Shown here piece by piece: positions 53,510 through 62,645 of a stretch of 64,000 bases of DNA. Numbering within the stretch: the first letter of the stretch is position 1; each line of letters opens with the position of its first letter. Source of the stretch: Streptomyces sp. NBC_01197 (lineage in GTDB: Bacteria; Actinomycetota; Actinomycetes; Streptomycetales; Streptomycetaceae); contig NZ_CP108569.1 in NCBI RefSeq assembly GCF_036010505.1, positions 4,889,001 through 4,953,000 on the forward strand, given 5' to 3'. Made by a program: the position numbers and the translations under genes. Below the pieces are notes generated by a model. It did not search any database and was not told the DNA's origin. It worked only from the letters and a program-made list of their open reading frames with translations.

Positions 53510-54187
53510 ATGACCAGCACGGGTGCCGAAAAGAAGGCGGCGGCCGCGCCGCGCCGCGCCAGGACGAACAAGGCGGCGTCGATCTCGCACGCCGCCTGCG
53601 AGGTGTTCGGGCGGGACGGCTACTCGCGCGCGAGCATCGACACGATCGCCGCCGAGGCCGGCGCCTCCACCCGCACTCTGTACAACCACTTCCCGGGCGG
53701 GAAGGAGGAGCTCTTCCGTACGGTGGTGCAGTGGAGCTCGGGACAGGTGCGGGACGCTCAACTGGCCCTGCTGAAACGGTATCTGGACATGGACCGGCTG
53801 CCGCGCCCGGCGGATCTGGAGCGGGACCTGCTGGCCCTCGCCCGTGCGTGGGTCGGCCTGATGGCGGAGTTCCGTAACCACTTCTCGCTGGTGCGGCACA
53901 TCTACGCGGAGGCCGGGCATGTCCCAGCCGAGGTCCTGGATGCCTGGCAGGAGGCGGGACCACGCGCGGTGGGGCGGCAGTTCGCCGTCGCGATGGCCGC
54001 GCTGGACGCGGCGGAGCTGGTCGACGTACGCGGCGACCCGGCCCAGGCCGCCGCGCACTTCATGACGCTGACGTCGACCGACGTCGTGCACCGCTCGTAC
54101 TGGGGTGTCAGTCCGCTGCCTCCGGAGGAGACCGACCGGATCACGGCAGTCGGGGTACAGGTCTTCCTGCGGGCGTACGGCCGCTGA
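53510..54187 (+). CDS. TetR-family repressor
   Basis: 225 residues. The HTH domain (about 21-65) has ISHAACEVFGRDGYSRASID and IAAEAGASTRTLYNHF. The C-terminal ligand domain is divergent. GGAGG precedes the ATG. With two palindromes in the promoter region it should repress itself and the FMN-reductase/DHA2 pair until an inducer binds. Confidence 0.93.
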   Translation: MTSTGAEKKAAAAPRRARTNKAASISHAACEVFGRDGYSRASIDTIAAEAGASTRTLYNHFPGGKEELFRTVVQWSSGQVRDAQLALLKRYLDMDRLPRPADLERDLLALARAWVGLMAEFRNHFSLVRHIYAEAGHVPAEVLDAWQEAGPRAVGRQFAVAMAALDAAELVDVRGDPAQAAAHFMTLTSTDVVHRSYWGVSPLPPEETDRITAVGVQVFLRAYGR

Positions 54188-54220
54188 TCCGGTGCGGGGG
54201 CGGCTCGGTCCGTACGGCGC

Positions 54221-55309
54221 TCACAGGTCCGCTGTGACCACCTCCACCGTGACGCCGTCGCGTGCGGAAGTCCGCGCGGCCTCGATGACGGCCAGCGTCG
54301 CCGCCGCCTCGTCTGCCGTGACCGGCGGCCGGCCGCCGTCGCGCAGGGCCTTCGCGACACCCGCGTAGTACGCCGGGTAATCGCCGGGCACGGTCGGTAC
54401 GGGCGAACCGCCGCCGGTCAGCGGGGACTCACCGGCGCCGATGCGGCCCCACAGCGACTCGGGCTCCTCGCCCCAGTGCTCCGTGGTCGCGGGTCGCGCG
54501 CCCTCGCGCAGCGCCGCCTCCTGGGGGTCGAGCCCGTGCTTCACATAGCCGGCGGCCGAGCCGAGTACCCGGAAGCGCGGGCCGAGCTGCGCGGTGGTGG
54601 CGGAGGCGTACAGATGGGAACGGACGCCGTTCGCATGGGTGATGGCGATGAACGTGTCGTCGTCGGCGCGTGCGCCGGGGCGGCGGACGTCCGACTCCGC
54701 GTACACCCGGACCGCCGGGCCGAAGAGGACCAGCGCCTGGTCGACGATGTGGCTGCCGAGGTCGTAGAGGAGCCCGCCGATCTCCGCCGGGTCGCCGGAT
54801 TCGCGCCAGCCGCCCTTGAGCTGCGGGCGCCACCGCTCGAAGCGGGACTCGAAGCGCTGAACGTCGCCCAGTCTTCCGTCGGCGATCAGCCCCCGCAGAG
54901 TCAGGAAGTCGTTGTCCCAGCGGCGGTTCTGGAAGACGGAGAGCAGCAGCCCGCGTTCATCGGCGAGCGCGGCCAGCTCGCGGGCCTCGGCGGCCGTGCC
55001 CGCGAGCGGCTTGTCCACGACGACCGGCAGCCCGGCCTCGATCGCGGCGGTCGCGAGCGGCACATGCGTCCGGTTCGGGGACGCGATCACGACCAGATCC
55101 AGCTCGTCCGCGTACGGCCGGAGTTCGCCCGGGGCGCCGGCGAACCGGACGCCGGGGAACTCGGCGCGCGCCTGCTCCCGGCGCTCCTCGTCCGAGGTGA
55201 CGATCGTGTCGAGAACCAGGCCGTCGGTGGCCGAGATCAGCGGTGCGTGGAAGACGGAACCCGCGAGGCCGTAGCCGACGAGTCCGACGCGGAGCGGGGC
55301 TGCAGTCAT
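54221..55309 (-). CDS. Gfo/Idh/MocA-family oxidoreductase
   Basis: 362 residues. The NAD-binding Rossmann motif is VGLVGYGLAGSVFHAPLI, then VVIASPNRTHVPLATAAIEAGLPVVVDKPLA gives the conserved DKP/EKP signature. GLLYDLGSHIVDQALVLFG includes the catalytic His of the sugar dehydrogenase type. Cytosolic sugar or inositol dehydrogenase is likely. Divergent from the ROK gene across 56 bp; a ROK regulator next to a sugar dehydrogenase implies local control. Confidence 0.92.
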   Translation of the reverse strand: MTAAPLRVGLVGYGLAGSVFHAPLISATDGLVLDTIVTSDEERREQARAEFPGVRFAGAPGELRPYADELDLVVIASPNRTHVPLATAAIEAGLPVVVDKPLAGTAAEARELAALADERGLLLSVFQNRRWDNDFLTLRGLIADGRLGDVQRFESRFERWRPQLKGGWRESGDPAEIGGLLYDLGSHIVDQALVLFGPAVRVYAESDVRRPGARADDDTFIAITHANGVRSHLYASATTAQLGPRFRVLGSAAGYVKHGLDPQEAALREGARPATTEHWGEEPESLWGRIGAGESPLTGGGSPVPTVPGDYPAYYAGVAKALRDGGRPPVTADEAAATLAVIEAARTSARDGVTVEVVTADL

Positions 55310-55365
55310 GCGAACCACTTAAGCAACGGTGTTTCCAAAGTGCAAGTGTGCCGCACAATGGGGGC

Positions 55366-56532
55366 GTGAACAGGAGTGAAACCGCCGGGTCCGGCGCCAA
55401 TCTGCCCGCGCTGCGCAGCCACAACGCGGCGCTCGTGCTCGAACTGCTGCGTACGGCGGGGCAGGCCGGAATCAGCCGCCTGGAACTCGCCGAGCGGACC
55501 GGCCTCACCCCGCAGGCCGTCAGCAAGATCACCGCCCGGCTGCGGGCGGACGGTTTCGCGGCGGAGGCGGGCCGCCGTGCCTCCACGGGGGGCAAGCCGC
55601 GCACGGTACTGAGGCTGGTGCCGGGCGCCGCGTACGCGGTCGGGCTGCATCTGGACCGGGACCGGGTGAGCGCGGTGCTGGTGGACCTGGCGGGGGCGGT
55701 CGTCGCCGACCGGAGTGCGGAACTGGACTTCGGGGCGGGCGCCGACGCGGTGGCCGGGGCGGCGGCCGATGTGGTGTCCCGGGTGGTGGCCGACGGGGTG
55801 GCGGGCGCGGGCGGTGCGGACCCCGTCGGCGGTCACCGGGCCCCGGTCCTCGGCGTCGGGGCCGCCGCCCCCGGCCCCCTCGACCACGACACCGGGGTGC
55901 TGCGCCGGGTCACCGGATTCCCGCAGTGGGACGGCTATCCGCTGCGCGACGCGCTCGCGGAACGGCTCGGCCTGCCCGTCGTCCTCGACAAGGACACCAA
56001 CGCGGCCGCCCTCGGCCTGGCGTTGCGCGGACCCGGCGACTCGTTCGCCTATCTGCATCTCGGGACCGGGCTCGGCGCCGGTCTGGTGCTCGGGGGCGCG
56101 CTCTACCGGGGGCCGCGCACCGGCGCCGGGGAGTTCGGACACCAGACCGTGCAGCTCGACGGCCCGCCGTGCGGTTGCGGCGGCCGGGGCTGTGTCGAGG
56201 CGCTCTGCCTGGCCGCCGTCGCCGGGGGCGACCACGCCGCCGCCGCCCGCTTCCTCGGCGTCGGCACGGCCAATCTCGTACGGCTGCTCGACGTCGACCG
56301 GGTGCTGCTCGGCGGCCGTACGGTGGACGCCGCCCCGGACGTCTTCGTACGGGGTGTGGGCGCGGTACTCGCCGAGCGGGCCCGGCACGCGGGCGGCGGG
56401 GAGGCGGTCCCGGTGGAGGTGGCGGGTGGTGGGCGGCGGCTCGTCGCCGAGGGGGCGGCGCAACTGGCGCTGGCCCCGGTGTTCGGGCACTTCGGGCGGG
56501 CGGCGGTGCCGTTCAACGCCCGCCGGACCTGA
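55366..56532 (+). CDS. ROK-family transcriptional regulator
   Basis: 388 residues. The wHTH occupies about 12-75 (LLRTAGQAGISRLELAERT, GLTPQAVSKITARL). The ROK domain shows LDKDTNAAALGLA, LHLGTGLGAGLVLGG and the zinc motif CGCGGRGCVEALC. Sugar kinase activity is not expected. CACAAT 6 nt before the GTG suggests a leaderless start. It is slightly shorter after the zinc motif than typical members. Confidence 0.9.
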   Translation: MNRSETAGSGANLPALRSHNAALVLELLRTAGQAGISRLELAERTGLTPQAVSKITARLRADGFAAEAGRRASTGGKPRTVLRLVPGAAYAVGLHLDRDRVSAVLVDLAGAVVADRSAELDFGAGADAVAGAAADVVSRVVADGVAGAGGADPVGGHRAPVLGVGAAAPGPLDHDTGVLRRVTGFPQWDGYPLRDALAERLGLPVVLDKDTNAAALGLALRGPGDSFAYLHLGTGLGAGLVLGGALYRGPRTGAGEFGHQTVQLDGPPCGCGGRGCVEALCLAAVAGGDHAAAARFLGVGTANLVRLLDVDRVLLGGRTVDAAPDVFVRGVGAVLAERARHAGGGEAVPVEVAGGGRRLVAEGAAQLALAPVFGHFGRAAVPFNARRT

Positions 56533-56557
56533 GGAGGCCCGGACCTGCGCCGAACTG

Positions 56558-56602
56558 GAGGACGTCGGACCTGAGGACGTCGGACCTGAGGACGTCGGAC
56601 CT
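56558..56602. repeat. Three 15-bp tandem repeats between ROK and surface-protein genes
   Basis: GAGGACGTCGGACCT occurs three times without interruption (56558-56572, 56573-56587, 56588-56602). It lies in the non-coding spacer downstream of the ROK stop. It is compatible with slippage. Confidence 0.8.
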
Positions 56603-56734
56603 GATGACAATGGGCTGATCGGGCGGGAGGGTACGGGGCATTCGGCGGTACGCGGTCGTGGCGGACCAGGCCGGACGGGGCGGTGCGGTTCGGTGTACGA
56701 GCCCGGACCTACGCGATCAGCAAAGGCGTCCCCC

Positions 56735-57685
56735 ATGCGACTGCGCAGTGCGCTCTGCACCGGAGCGGCCCCGGCCGCCGCCACCTCTGCTCTGGCCTCG
56801 CTGCTGCTGCTCGCGGCCGCACAGCCGGCCACCGCGCAGGCCCCGGCTGTCCGGGACGGAGCCGTCCGGGACGGAGCCGCCTCCGCGCCCGCCTGCGCCG
56901 ACCGGGACGGTTCCGCCTTCCCCGTCGAGGCCAGGATCCACGGCGGTCCGACCTCATACGTGCCCGGTGGCGCGTACGACACCTGGTCGCTCGAACTGAC
57001 CAACACCTCCGACGGCGACTGCCGGGACATCCACCCGGTCGTGGTCCTCGTCGACCGGGGCAGGAAACTGCGGGACCCCCAGATCCAGCTGGAGTTCAAC
57101 GACCCCGCCGCACACCGCTGGCGGCCCGTGCCCTTCACGACCACCGACGAGGACGAGCACATCGGCCCGTTCGGGGACGGGGCCGACGCGGTCGACAAGG
57201 CTGCCGGGGCCGACGGGACCGACAAGGCAGACGGGGCCGGCGGGTTCGACGTTCCGGCGGGCCGGACGGTCTCCGTCCCGGTCCGGCTCGCGTTCGCCGA
57301 TGGCACCACCCCGGACGACGTCACCGCCAACGCCGCCGTCGTCCGGCGGCACGGCGACGACGGTGACTGGGTCGGGGAGTCCAGCGACTACCGCTTCACC
57401 ATCACCGGCGCCCCGCCCGCCGACCCCACCAGGACGGACGTCCCCGGCGAGCGCGTCCCCGGCGAGCGCATTCCGGGCCGTGACCACAACGGGGACATCG
57501 GAGGCCGGATCGGTGTCGGCCCCGAAGTCGGCCCCCGTAACGGCGCCCACCGTTTCGTCGGTGAGCTCGCCAGGACCGGCTCGCACCGGCTGCGCACACT
57601 GGGCACCATCGCCTGCACCTGTGTCCTGCTGGGCGCGGCCCTGGTCGTGGGATCACGGCGTCCGAGGATCCAACGCCGCCGGTAG
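56735..57685 (+). CDS. Secreted LAXTG surface protein (sortase substrate)
   Basis: 316 residues. A signal peptide (about 1-35, ending QPATAQA) leads to an extracellular domain with a beta-sandwich look (YDTWSLELTNTSDGDCRDIHPVVVLVDR) and an Ala/Asp/Gly linker with repeats. The C-terminus has LARTG (an LAXTG motif), a hydrophobic helix (TLGTIACTCVLLGAALVVGS) and a basic end, which is a complete sorting signal for class E sortases. Function of the ectodomain is unknown. Confidence 0.85.
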   Translation: MRLRSALCTGAAPAAATSALASLLLLAAAQPATAQAPAVRDGAVRDGAASAPACADRDGSAFPVEARIHGGPTSYVPGGAYDTWSLELTNTSDGDCRDIHPVVVLVDRGRKLRDPQIQLEFNDPAAHRWRPVPFTTTDEDEHIGPFGDGADAVDKAAGADGTDKADGAGGFDVPAGRTVSVPVRLAFADGTTPDDVTANAAVVRRHGDDGDWVGESSDYRFTITGAPPADPTRTDVPGERVPGERIPGRDHNGDIGGRIGVGPEVGPRNGAHRFVGELARTGSHRLRTLGTIACTCVLLGAALVVGSRRPRIQRRR

Positions 57686-57762
57686 CAGCACCACTCCCGG
57701 CAGCGGCAGCCGCCACCACCGCCGTGGCGTGCCCGTTCACCCGGATCTGGGACCATCGCCCC

Positions 57763-58524
57763 GTGGACTACCCGCACGGCCAGGCACCTGGCGCACCGAT
57801 CCGCTCCGGCATCCCGGAGCACGGCCGCATCCCCAAGTACTACGCGGTCAAGGCCCATGTCTCGCTGCTCATGGAGGAGTTGGGCGAGGGCGAAGCGCTG
57901 CCCACCGAGCGCGATCTGGCCGTACGGTACGAGGTGTCCCGCGAGACCGTACGGCAGGCGCTGCGCGAACTGGTCCTGGAGGGGCGGCTACGGCGGCAGG
58001 GGCGGGGGACCGTCATCGCGGGGCCCAAGCTCGAACAGCCGCTGTCGCTCGCGAGTTACACCGAGGGCGTGCGCCGCCAGGGCCGGACCCCCGGGCGCCA
58101 TCTCATCTCGCTGGACCGTTTCCCCTGCCCCGACGCGCTCGCCGCCGAGACCGGGCTCGGCCGGGGCGAACCGGTCTGGCATCTGGAGCGGGTGCTGCTC
58201 GCGGACGACGAACGGGTCGGACTGGAGAGCACCTATGTCGCGGTGGCCCGAGTTCCTTCTCTGGACAGTGAGTTCGACCCCGACTCCTCCTTCTACGGCT
58301 TCCTCCGCGACCGGCTGGGCATCGGCTTCGGTGACGCCGACGAGCGGATCGAGACGGTCCTGGCCACCCCGCGCGAGGCGCTGCTCATCGGGACACCGCC
58401 CGCGCTGCCGATGCTGCTGATCCACCGGATCTCCCGTGACACGGAGGGGTTGCCCCTGGAGCGCGTACGGACGCTCTACCGGGGCGACCGGTTCAGCTTC
58501 ACCACCCGCCTCGCCTCGGGCTGA
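57763..58524 (+). CDS. GntR-family regulator with UTRA domain
   Basis: 253 residues. N-terminal winged helix (about 25-90) with GEALPTERDLAVRYEVS and RETVRQALRELVLEGRL. The C-terminal UTRA ligand domain (about 105-250) is of the HutC/PhnF type. It begins the aminoethylphosphonate gene group and probably controls it by binding the GGTCTAG-type site at 58574-58583. GTG 57763 was chosen because the ATG upstream (57724) lacks signals. Confidence 0.9.
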   Translation: MDYPHGQAPGAPIRSGIPEHGRIPKYYAVKAHVSLLMEELGEGEALPTERDLAVRYEVSRETVRQALRELVLEGRLRRQGRGTVIAGPKLEQPLSLASYTEGVRRQGRTPGRHLISLDRFPCPDALAAETGLGRGEPVWHLERVLLADDERVGLESTYVAVARVPSLDSEFDPDSSFYGFLRDRLGIGFGDADERIETVLATPREALLIGTPPALPMLLIHRISRDTEGLPLERVRTLYRGDRFSFTTRLASG

Positions 58525-58573
58525 CCCGGGAGGGGGTCGGACCGGAGACCATTTTCATAACAGAAAGATAACG

Positions 58574-58583
58574 GGTCTAGTCC
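58574..58583. promoter_or_regulatory. GntR-type half-palindromic operator and promoter
   Basis: GGTCTAGTCC (58574-58583) fits the HutC/PhnF operator core (GGTCTAGACC) with one mismatch. It directly follows a possible -10 GATAAC (58567-58572) in an AT-rich patch between the regulator and the oxidoreductase gene, so a bound repressor would block transcription of the operon. Confidence 0.55.
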
Positions 58584-58659
58584 AGTCTTGCGGGGCTGTT
58601 CACCGTGCCGTTGCCCCCGGGTCGGCGCCGGGACACCAGCCCCCAGCAGCGTTGCCGTC

Positions 58660-59781
58660 GTGAGAGTCATCGTCGTAGGAGCTGGCGTGGTGGGAACCAT
58701 GCACGCCTGGCACGCAGTGGAACGCGGCCACGAGGTCGTACAGATCGAGCGCGAGACCGAGGCGCGGGGCGCCTCGCTCCGTAACTTCGGGCAGGTGTGG
58801 GTCAGCGGGCGGGCCGGCGGGGAGGAGCTGGCGACCGCGCTGCGTGCCCGGGAGCTGTGGGAGGAGATCGGCGAGCGGGTGCCGGGCATCGGCTTCCGCG
58901 CCACCGGGTCGCTCACCCCCGTGCGGAACGCCCTGGAACGGGACGTCGCTGAGGCCGCGTTGAAGCGGGACGACGCGGCGGCCCGCGGGTACCGGATGCT
59001 GACCCCGCAGGAGGCCCGCGAGATCAACCCGGCCCTCCGGGGTGAGTTCGAGGCGGCCCTGTGGTGCGGGCAGGACGCGGCCGTGGAGCCGCGCACCGCC
59101 CAGCTGGAGCTGAAGAAGGCCCTGCCGGCGTCCGGGAGGTACACCTACCTCGGCGGACGGGAGGTCCGTGCGGTTGTCGGGACCGGCTCGGTGCGCGACG
59201 ACCACGGCGATGTGCACACCGGCGACCTCGTCGTCCTGTGCACCGGCGCCTGGCTCGGCGGTCTGGTACGCGAACTCGCCCCCGAGCTGCCGGTCCGGCG
59301 GGTCCGCCTCCAGATGATGCAGACCGAGTCGCTCGGCGAGCGCCTCACCACGTCCGTGGCCGACGCCGACTCCTTCCGCTACTACCCGGCGTACGCCTCC
59401 GAGGCCCTCGACGCGCTCAACGCGCGGCAGGCCCAGGACCCGGTGGCCGCCGAGCACCGGATGCAGCTGCTGATGGTGCAGCGCGCGGACGGCGGGCTGA
59501 CCATCGGCGACACGCATGAGTACGAGCACCCCTTCGCCTTCGACGTGCGCGAAGAGCCGTACGAGCACGTCGCCCGCGTCGCCGAGTCCTTCCTCGGGCG
59601 CCCGCTGCCGAAGATCCGCCACCGCTGGGCCGGGGTGTACGCGCAGTGCACCGACACCACCCGCGTCGTCCACCGCGAGCAGGTGCGCGACGGCGTGTGG
59701 CTGGTCACCGGGCCCGGCGGGCGCGGCATGACCTGTTCCCCGGCGATAGCCGAAAAGACCGCGAACGACCTGGGCTGGTGA
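58660..59781 (+). CDS. FAD-dependent amine oxidoreductase of the phosphonate operon
   Basis: 373 residues of the D-amino-acid oxidase type. RVIVVGAGVVGTMHAWHAVERG is the FAD dinucleotide fold; ETEARGASLRNFGQVW is characteristic of the group found beside phosphonatase genes. A role in oxidising 2-aminoethylphosphonate or its N-methyl form to phosphonoacetaldehyde, in place of the PhnW transaminase, fits the context but is inferred. GTG start. The stop overlaps the next GTG (GTGA). Confidence 0.88.
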   Translation: MRVIVVGAGVVGTMHAWHAVERGHEVVQIERETEARGASLRNFGQVWVSGRAGGEELATALRARELWEEIGERVPGIGFRATGSLTPVRNALERDVAEAALKRDDAAARGYRMLTPQEAREINPALRGEFEAALWCGQDAAVEPRTAQLELKKALPASGRYTYLGGREVRAVVGTGSVRDDHGDVHTGDLVVLCTGAWLGGLVRELAPELPVRRVRLQMMQTESLGERLTTSVADADSFRYYPAYASEALDALNARQAQDPVAAEHRMQLLMVQRADGGLTIGDTHEYEHPFAFDVREEPYEHVARVAESFLGRPLPKIRHRWAGVYAQCTDTTRVVHREQVRDGVWLVTGPGGRGMTCSPAIAEKTANDLGW

Positions 59782-60527
59782 CCGAAGTGACCGAAGTGAC
59801 CGAAGTGACCGCTGCGAACACTGCGAACTCTGCGAACTCAAACAAACCGATCAACCTCGTGGTGCTGGACATGGCGGGCACCACCGTCGTCGACGGCGGT
59901 CTCGTCGAGCGGGCGTTCGCCGCTGCGGCGCGGCGGATGGGCGCCGAGCCCGACGCCATGCTCGGCCATGTCCGGGCCACCATGGGCGAGTCCAAGATCT
60001 CCGTCTTCCGGCACCTCTTCGGCGACGAGGAGAAGGCCCGGCAGGCCAACACCGCCTTCGAGGAGGCGTACGGCGAGCTGGTCGGCGCCGGACACGTCGC
60101 CCCCGTCCCCGGCGCGCGCGAAGCCATCGAGCGGATGCGGGACGAGGGCCGGACGGTGGTCCTGAGCACCGGTTTCGCCCGGACCACCCAGGACGCGATC
60201 CTCGCCGTCCTCGGCTGGCAGGACCTGGTCGAGCTGACGCTCTGCCCGGCCGACGCGGGCGGTCGCGGGCGGCCCTACCCGGACATGGTGCTCGCCGCGT
60301 TCCTCCGGACCCGGGCCGTGGACGGAGTGGACCAGCTCGCGATCGCGGGCGACACCTCGTACGACATGCTCAGCGGCGTACGGTCCGGGGCCCGTGTCGT
60401 GGCCGGTGTCCTCACCGGCGCCCACGACCGGGGGCAGCTGGAGCGGCACGGCGCCACCCACGTCCTGGATTCGGTCGCCGAACTGCCGGACCTGCTGGCC
60501 CGGTTGGTCCCGCCGGTGGAGATATGA
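59778..60527 (+). CDS. Phosphonatase-like HAD hydrolase
   Basis: 249 residues. LVVLDMAGTTVVDGG holds the HAD nucleophile Asp and the MAGTT pattern of the phosphonoacetaldehyde-hydrolase-like group; LSTGFARTTQ and IAGDTSYDMLSG give motifs II and IV. The N-terminus carries a Val-Thr-Glu repeat encoded by GTGACCGAA three times and a variant, so length may vary. It should cleave the C-P bond of phosphonoacetaldehyde to acetaldehyde and phosphate. It overlaps both neighbours by 4 nt. Confidence 0.88.
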   Translation: MTEVTEVTEVTAANTANSANSNKPINLVVLDMAGTTVVDGGLVERAFAAAARRMGAEPDAMLGHVRATMGESKISVFRHLFGDEEKARQANTAFEEAYGELVGAGHVAPVPGAREAIERMRDEGRTVVLSTGFARTTQDAILAVLGWQDLVELTLCPADAGGRGRPYPDMVLAAFLRTRAVDGVDQLAIAGDTSYDMLSGVRSGARVVAGVLTGAHDRGQLERHGATHVLDSVAELPDLLARLVPPVEI

Positions 60528-61777
60528 CCAGCGGCGCCAGTAGCACCAGAGCCACCAGCGGCATCCGCTTCGACGGGGTCTCGGTCGCGTACGGCGCCAA
60601 GGGCAGGAGCGGCGGGACCACCGTCCTGGACTCGCTGGACCTGACCGTCGAGCCCGGTGAGGTGATGGCCCTGCTCGGCCCCTCGGGTTCGGGCAAAACC
60701 ACCGCTCTGCGCGCCGTCGCCGGCTTCGTCCAGCCCTTCGCCGGGCGGGTCCTCATCGACGGCCGCGACGTGACACGACTGCCCCCGCACCGGCGGGGCG
60801 TCGGCATGGTCGTCCAGCAGTACGCGCTCTTCCCGCATATGCGCGTCGAGGACAACGTCGCCTTCGGGCTGCGGGCGCAGAAGGTGCCCAAGGGCGAGAT
60901 CCCGGAGCGCGTCGCCGAAGCGCTCGGGATGACGGGCATGGCCTCCTACGCCAAGCGCTACCCGCGCGAACTCTCCGGCGGCCAGCAGCAGCGCGTGGCC
61001 ATCGCGCGGGCCCTGGCCATCCGGCCCGGGGTGCTGCTGCTCGACGAGCCGCTCTCCGCACTCGACGCCCAGCTGAGATCCGGGATGCTGGCCGAACTGG
61101 CCCGGCTGCACCGTGAGTTGCCCGATGTATCGATCCTGTACGTCACGCACGACCAGGTCGAGGCGCTCACTCTGGCGGACCGTATCGCCGTGATGGACCG
61201 CGCCCGGCTCCAGGACTGCGGGACCCCGCAGGAGCTGTACCGGCGCCCCCGCACCGAGTTCACCGCATCCTTCGTCGGCAACGCCAACCTCCTGCCGGTC
61301 ACGGTACGGAGCGCGGCAGCGGGCTCCGGCGGCGCCGTGGTCTCCTTCGCCGGTACGGAACTGACCGTGACCGGCGCGGACGGCGCCGCCGACGGCGCCA
61401 CGGCCACCCTGTGCGTACGCCCGCATCTGGTCGCACTCGGCGAGGGCCCGAACGTCCTGCGCGGCAGGATCGCCGAGGTCCAGTGGCGCGGCTCCACCCA
61501 CCGGCTGCTGGTCGACGTGGACGGCCACCGGGTCAAGGCCGATGTGCGCGAATTGCGCGACACCCCGGCGCTGGGCGACACGGCGACGCTGCACTTCGCC
61601 GCCGACGACGCGGTGCTGCTGACAGCGGGCGTGACGGCGGACGGGACGCCGGATGTGACGGCGGACGGGGCTCCGGATGTGACGGCGGACGGGGCTCCGG
61701 GTGTGACAGCGGACGGCGTGGCACCGGCGAACAGCGGAGCGGGAGCGTCCGCCGGGGCGGGAGCGTCCGATGGCTAG
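60524..61777 (+). CDS. Phosphonate ABC transporter ATPase (PhnT type)
   Basis: 417 residues. Walker A GPSGSGKTT, signature LSGGQQQRV and Walker B VLLLDEP; a TOBE-like domain follows the nucleotide-binding part. It powers the two permeases downstream. The C-terminal tail (about 365-417) is a low-complexity series of VTADGxPD repeats unlike the family, again slippage-derived. ATGA overlap with the HAD gene. Confidence 0.9.
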   Translation: MTSGASSTRATSGIRFDGVSVAYGAKGRSGGTTVLDSLDLTVEPGEVMALLGPSGSGKTTALRAVAGFVQPFAGRVLIDGRDVTRLPPHRRGVGMVVQQYALFPHMRVEDNVAFGLRAQKVPKGEIPERVAEALGMTGMASYAKRYPRELSGGQQQRVAIARALAIRPGVLLLDEPLSALDAQLRSGMLAELARLHRELPDVSILYVTHDQVEALTLADRIAVMDRARLQDCGTPQELYRRPRTEFTASFVGNANLLPVTVRSAAAGSGGAVVSFAGTELTVTGADGAADGATATLCVRPHLVALGEGPNVLRGRIAEVQWRGSTHRLLVDVDGHRVKADVRELRDTPALGDTATLHFAADDAVLLTAGVTADGTPDVTADGAPDVTADGAPGVTADGVAPANSGAGASAGAGASDG

Positions 61778-62645
61778 CACCACCGCTGTCGTGGCGACCG
61801 CCCGGACCGCGCCGGCCGCGCCCCGTTCACTGCCCCGCTGTGTCTGGGCGCTGCCGCCCGTCGTCGTGCTGGCGCTGGTCTTCCTCTACCCGCTGGCGCT
61901 CGTCGTCCAGCAGTCCTTCACCCTCGACACCGGCGGCACGTCCGTCGCCCCGTACACCCAGGTCTTCGCGTCCGACGCCTTCCGCCGGGCACTGACGACG
62001 ACCGTCTGGCTGGCCGTCGGCTCCACCGTCGGCTGCCTCGTCCTCGGGTTCGTGCTCGCCGTGGTGATCGCTTTCGTGCCGTTCCCCGGCGGGAAGGCGG
62101 TCGCCCGGTTCATCGATGTCTTCCTCTCCTTCCCGTCCTTCCTGATCACGCTCGCGCTGCTCTTCGTCTACGGCTCGGTCGGCATGGCCAACGGCGCCTG
62201 GACGGACCTGACCGGCGCGCACCAGGGGCCGTTCCAGTTCCTCACCACTCCGTGGGGCGTACTCCTCGCGGAGATCACCTACTTCACGCCGTTCGTGATG
62301 CGGCCGCTGCTCGCGGCCTTCTCCCAGCTCGACACCGCGCAGCTGGAGGTGGCCTCGTCGCTGGGCGCGGGACCGGCCCGGATCGTACGGCGGATCATCC
62401 TGCCCGAGGCGCTGCCCGCGCTCGCCGCCGGCGGCAGCCTGGTGCTGGTGATGTGCCTCAACGAGTTCGGCATCGTGCTCTTCACCGGGGCCAAGGGCGT
62501 GACGACCCTGCCGATGCTCGTGTACAGCAAGGCGATCCTCGAATCCGACTACCCGGCCGCGTGCGTGGTCGCCGTCGTCAATGTGGCGATCTCCGTCGGG
62601 CTCTACTCCCTCTACCGGATGGTGGCGCGCCGTGCTGGTGCATAG
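61770..62645 (+). CDS. Phosphonate ABC transporter permease, first subunit (PhnU type)
   Basis: 291 residues, six membrane segments. EVASSLGAGPARIVRRIILPEALPALAAG is the cytoplasmic EAA loop that contacts the ATPase. Overlaps the ATPase gene by 8 nt and the next permease by about 14 nt, giving a tightly coupled operon. Confidence 0.9.
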   Translation: MASTTAVVATARTAPAAPRSLPRCVWALPPVVVLALVFLYPLALVVQQSFTLDTGGTSVAPYTQVFASDAFRRALTTTVWLAVGSTVGCLVLGFVLAVVIAFVPFPGGKAVARFIDVFLSFPSFLITLALLFVYGSVGMANGAWTDLTGAHQGPFQFLTTPWGVLLAEITYFTPFVMRPLLAAFSQLDTAQLEVASSLGAGPARIVRRIILPEALPALAAGGSLVLVMCLNEFGIVLFTGAKGVTTLPMLVYSKAILESDYPAACVVAVVNVAISVGLYSLYRMVARRAGA

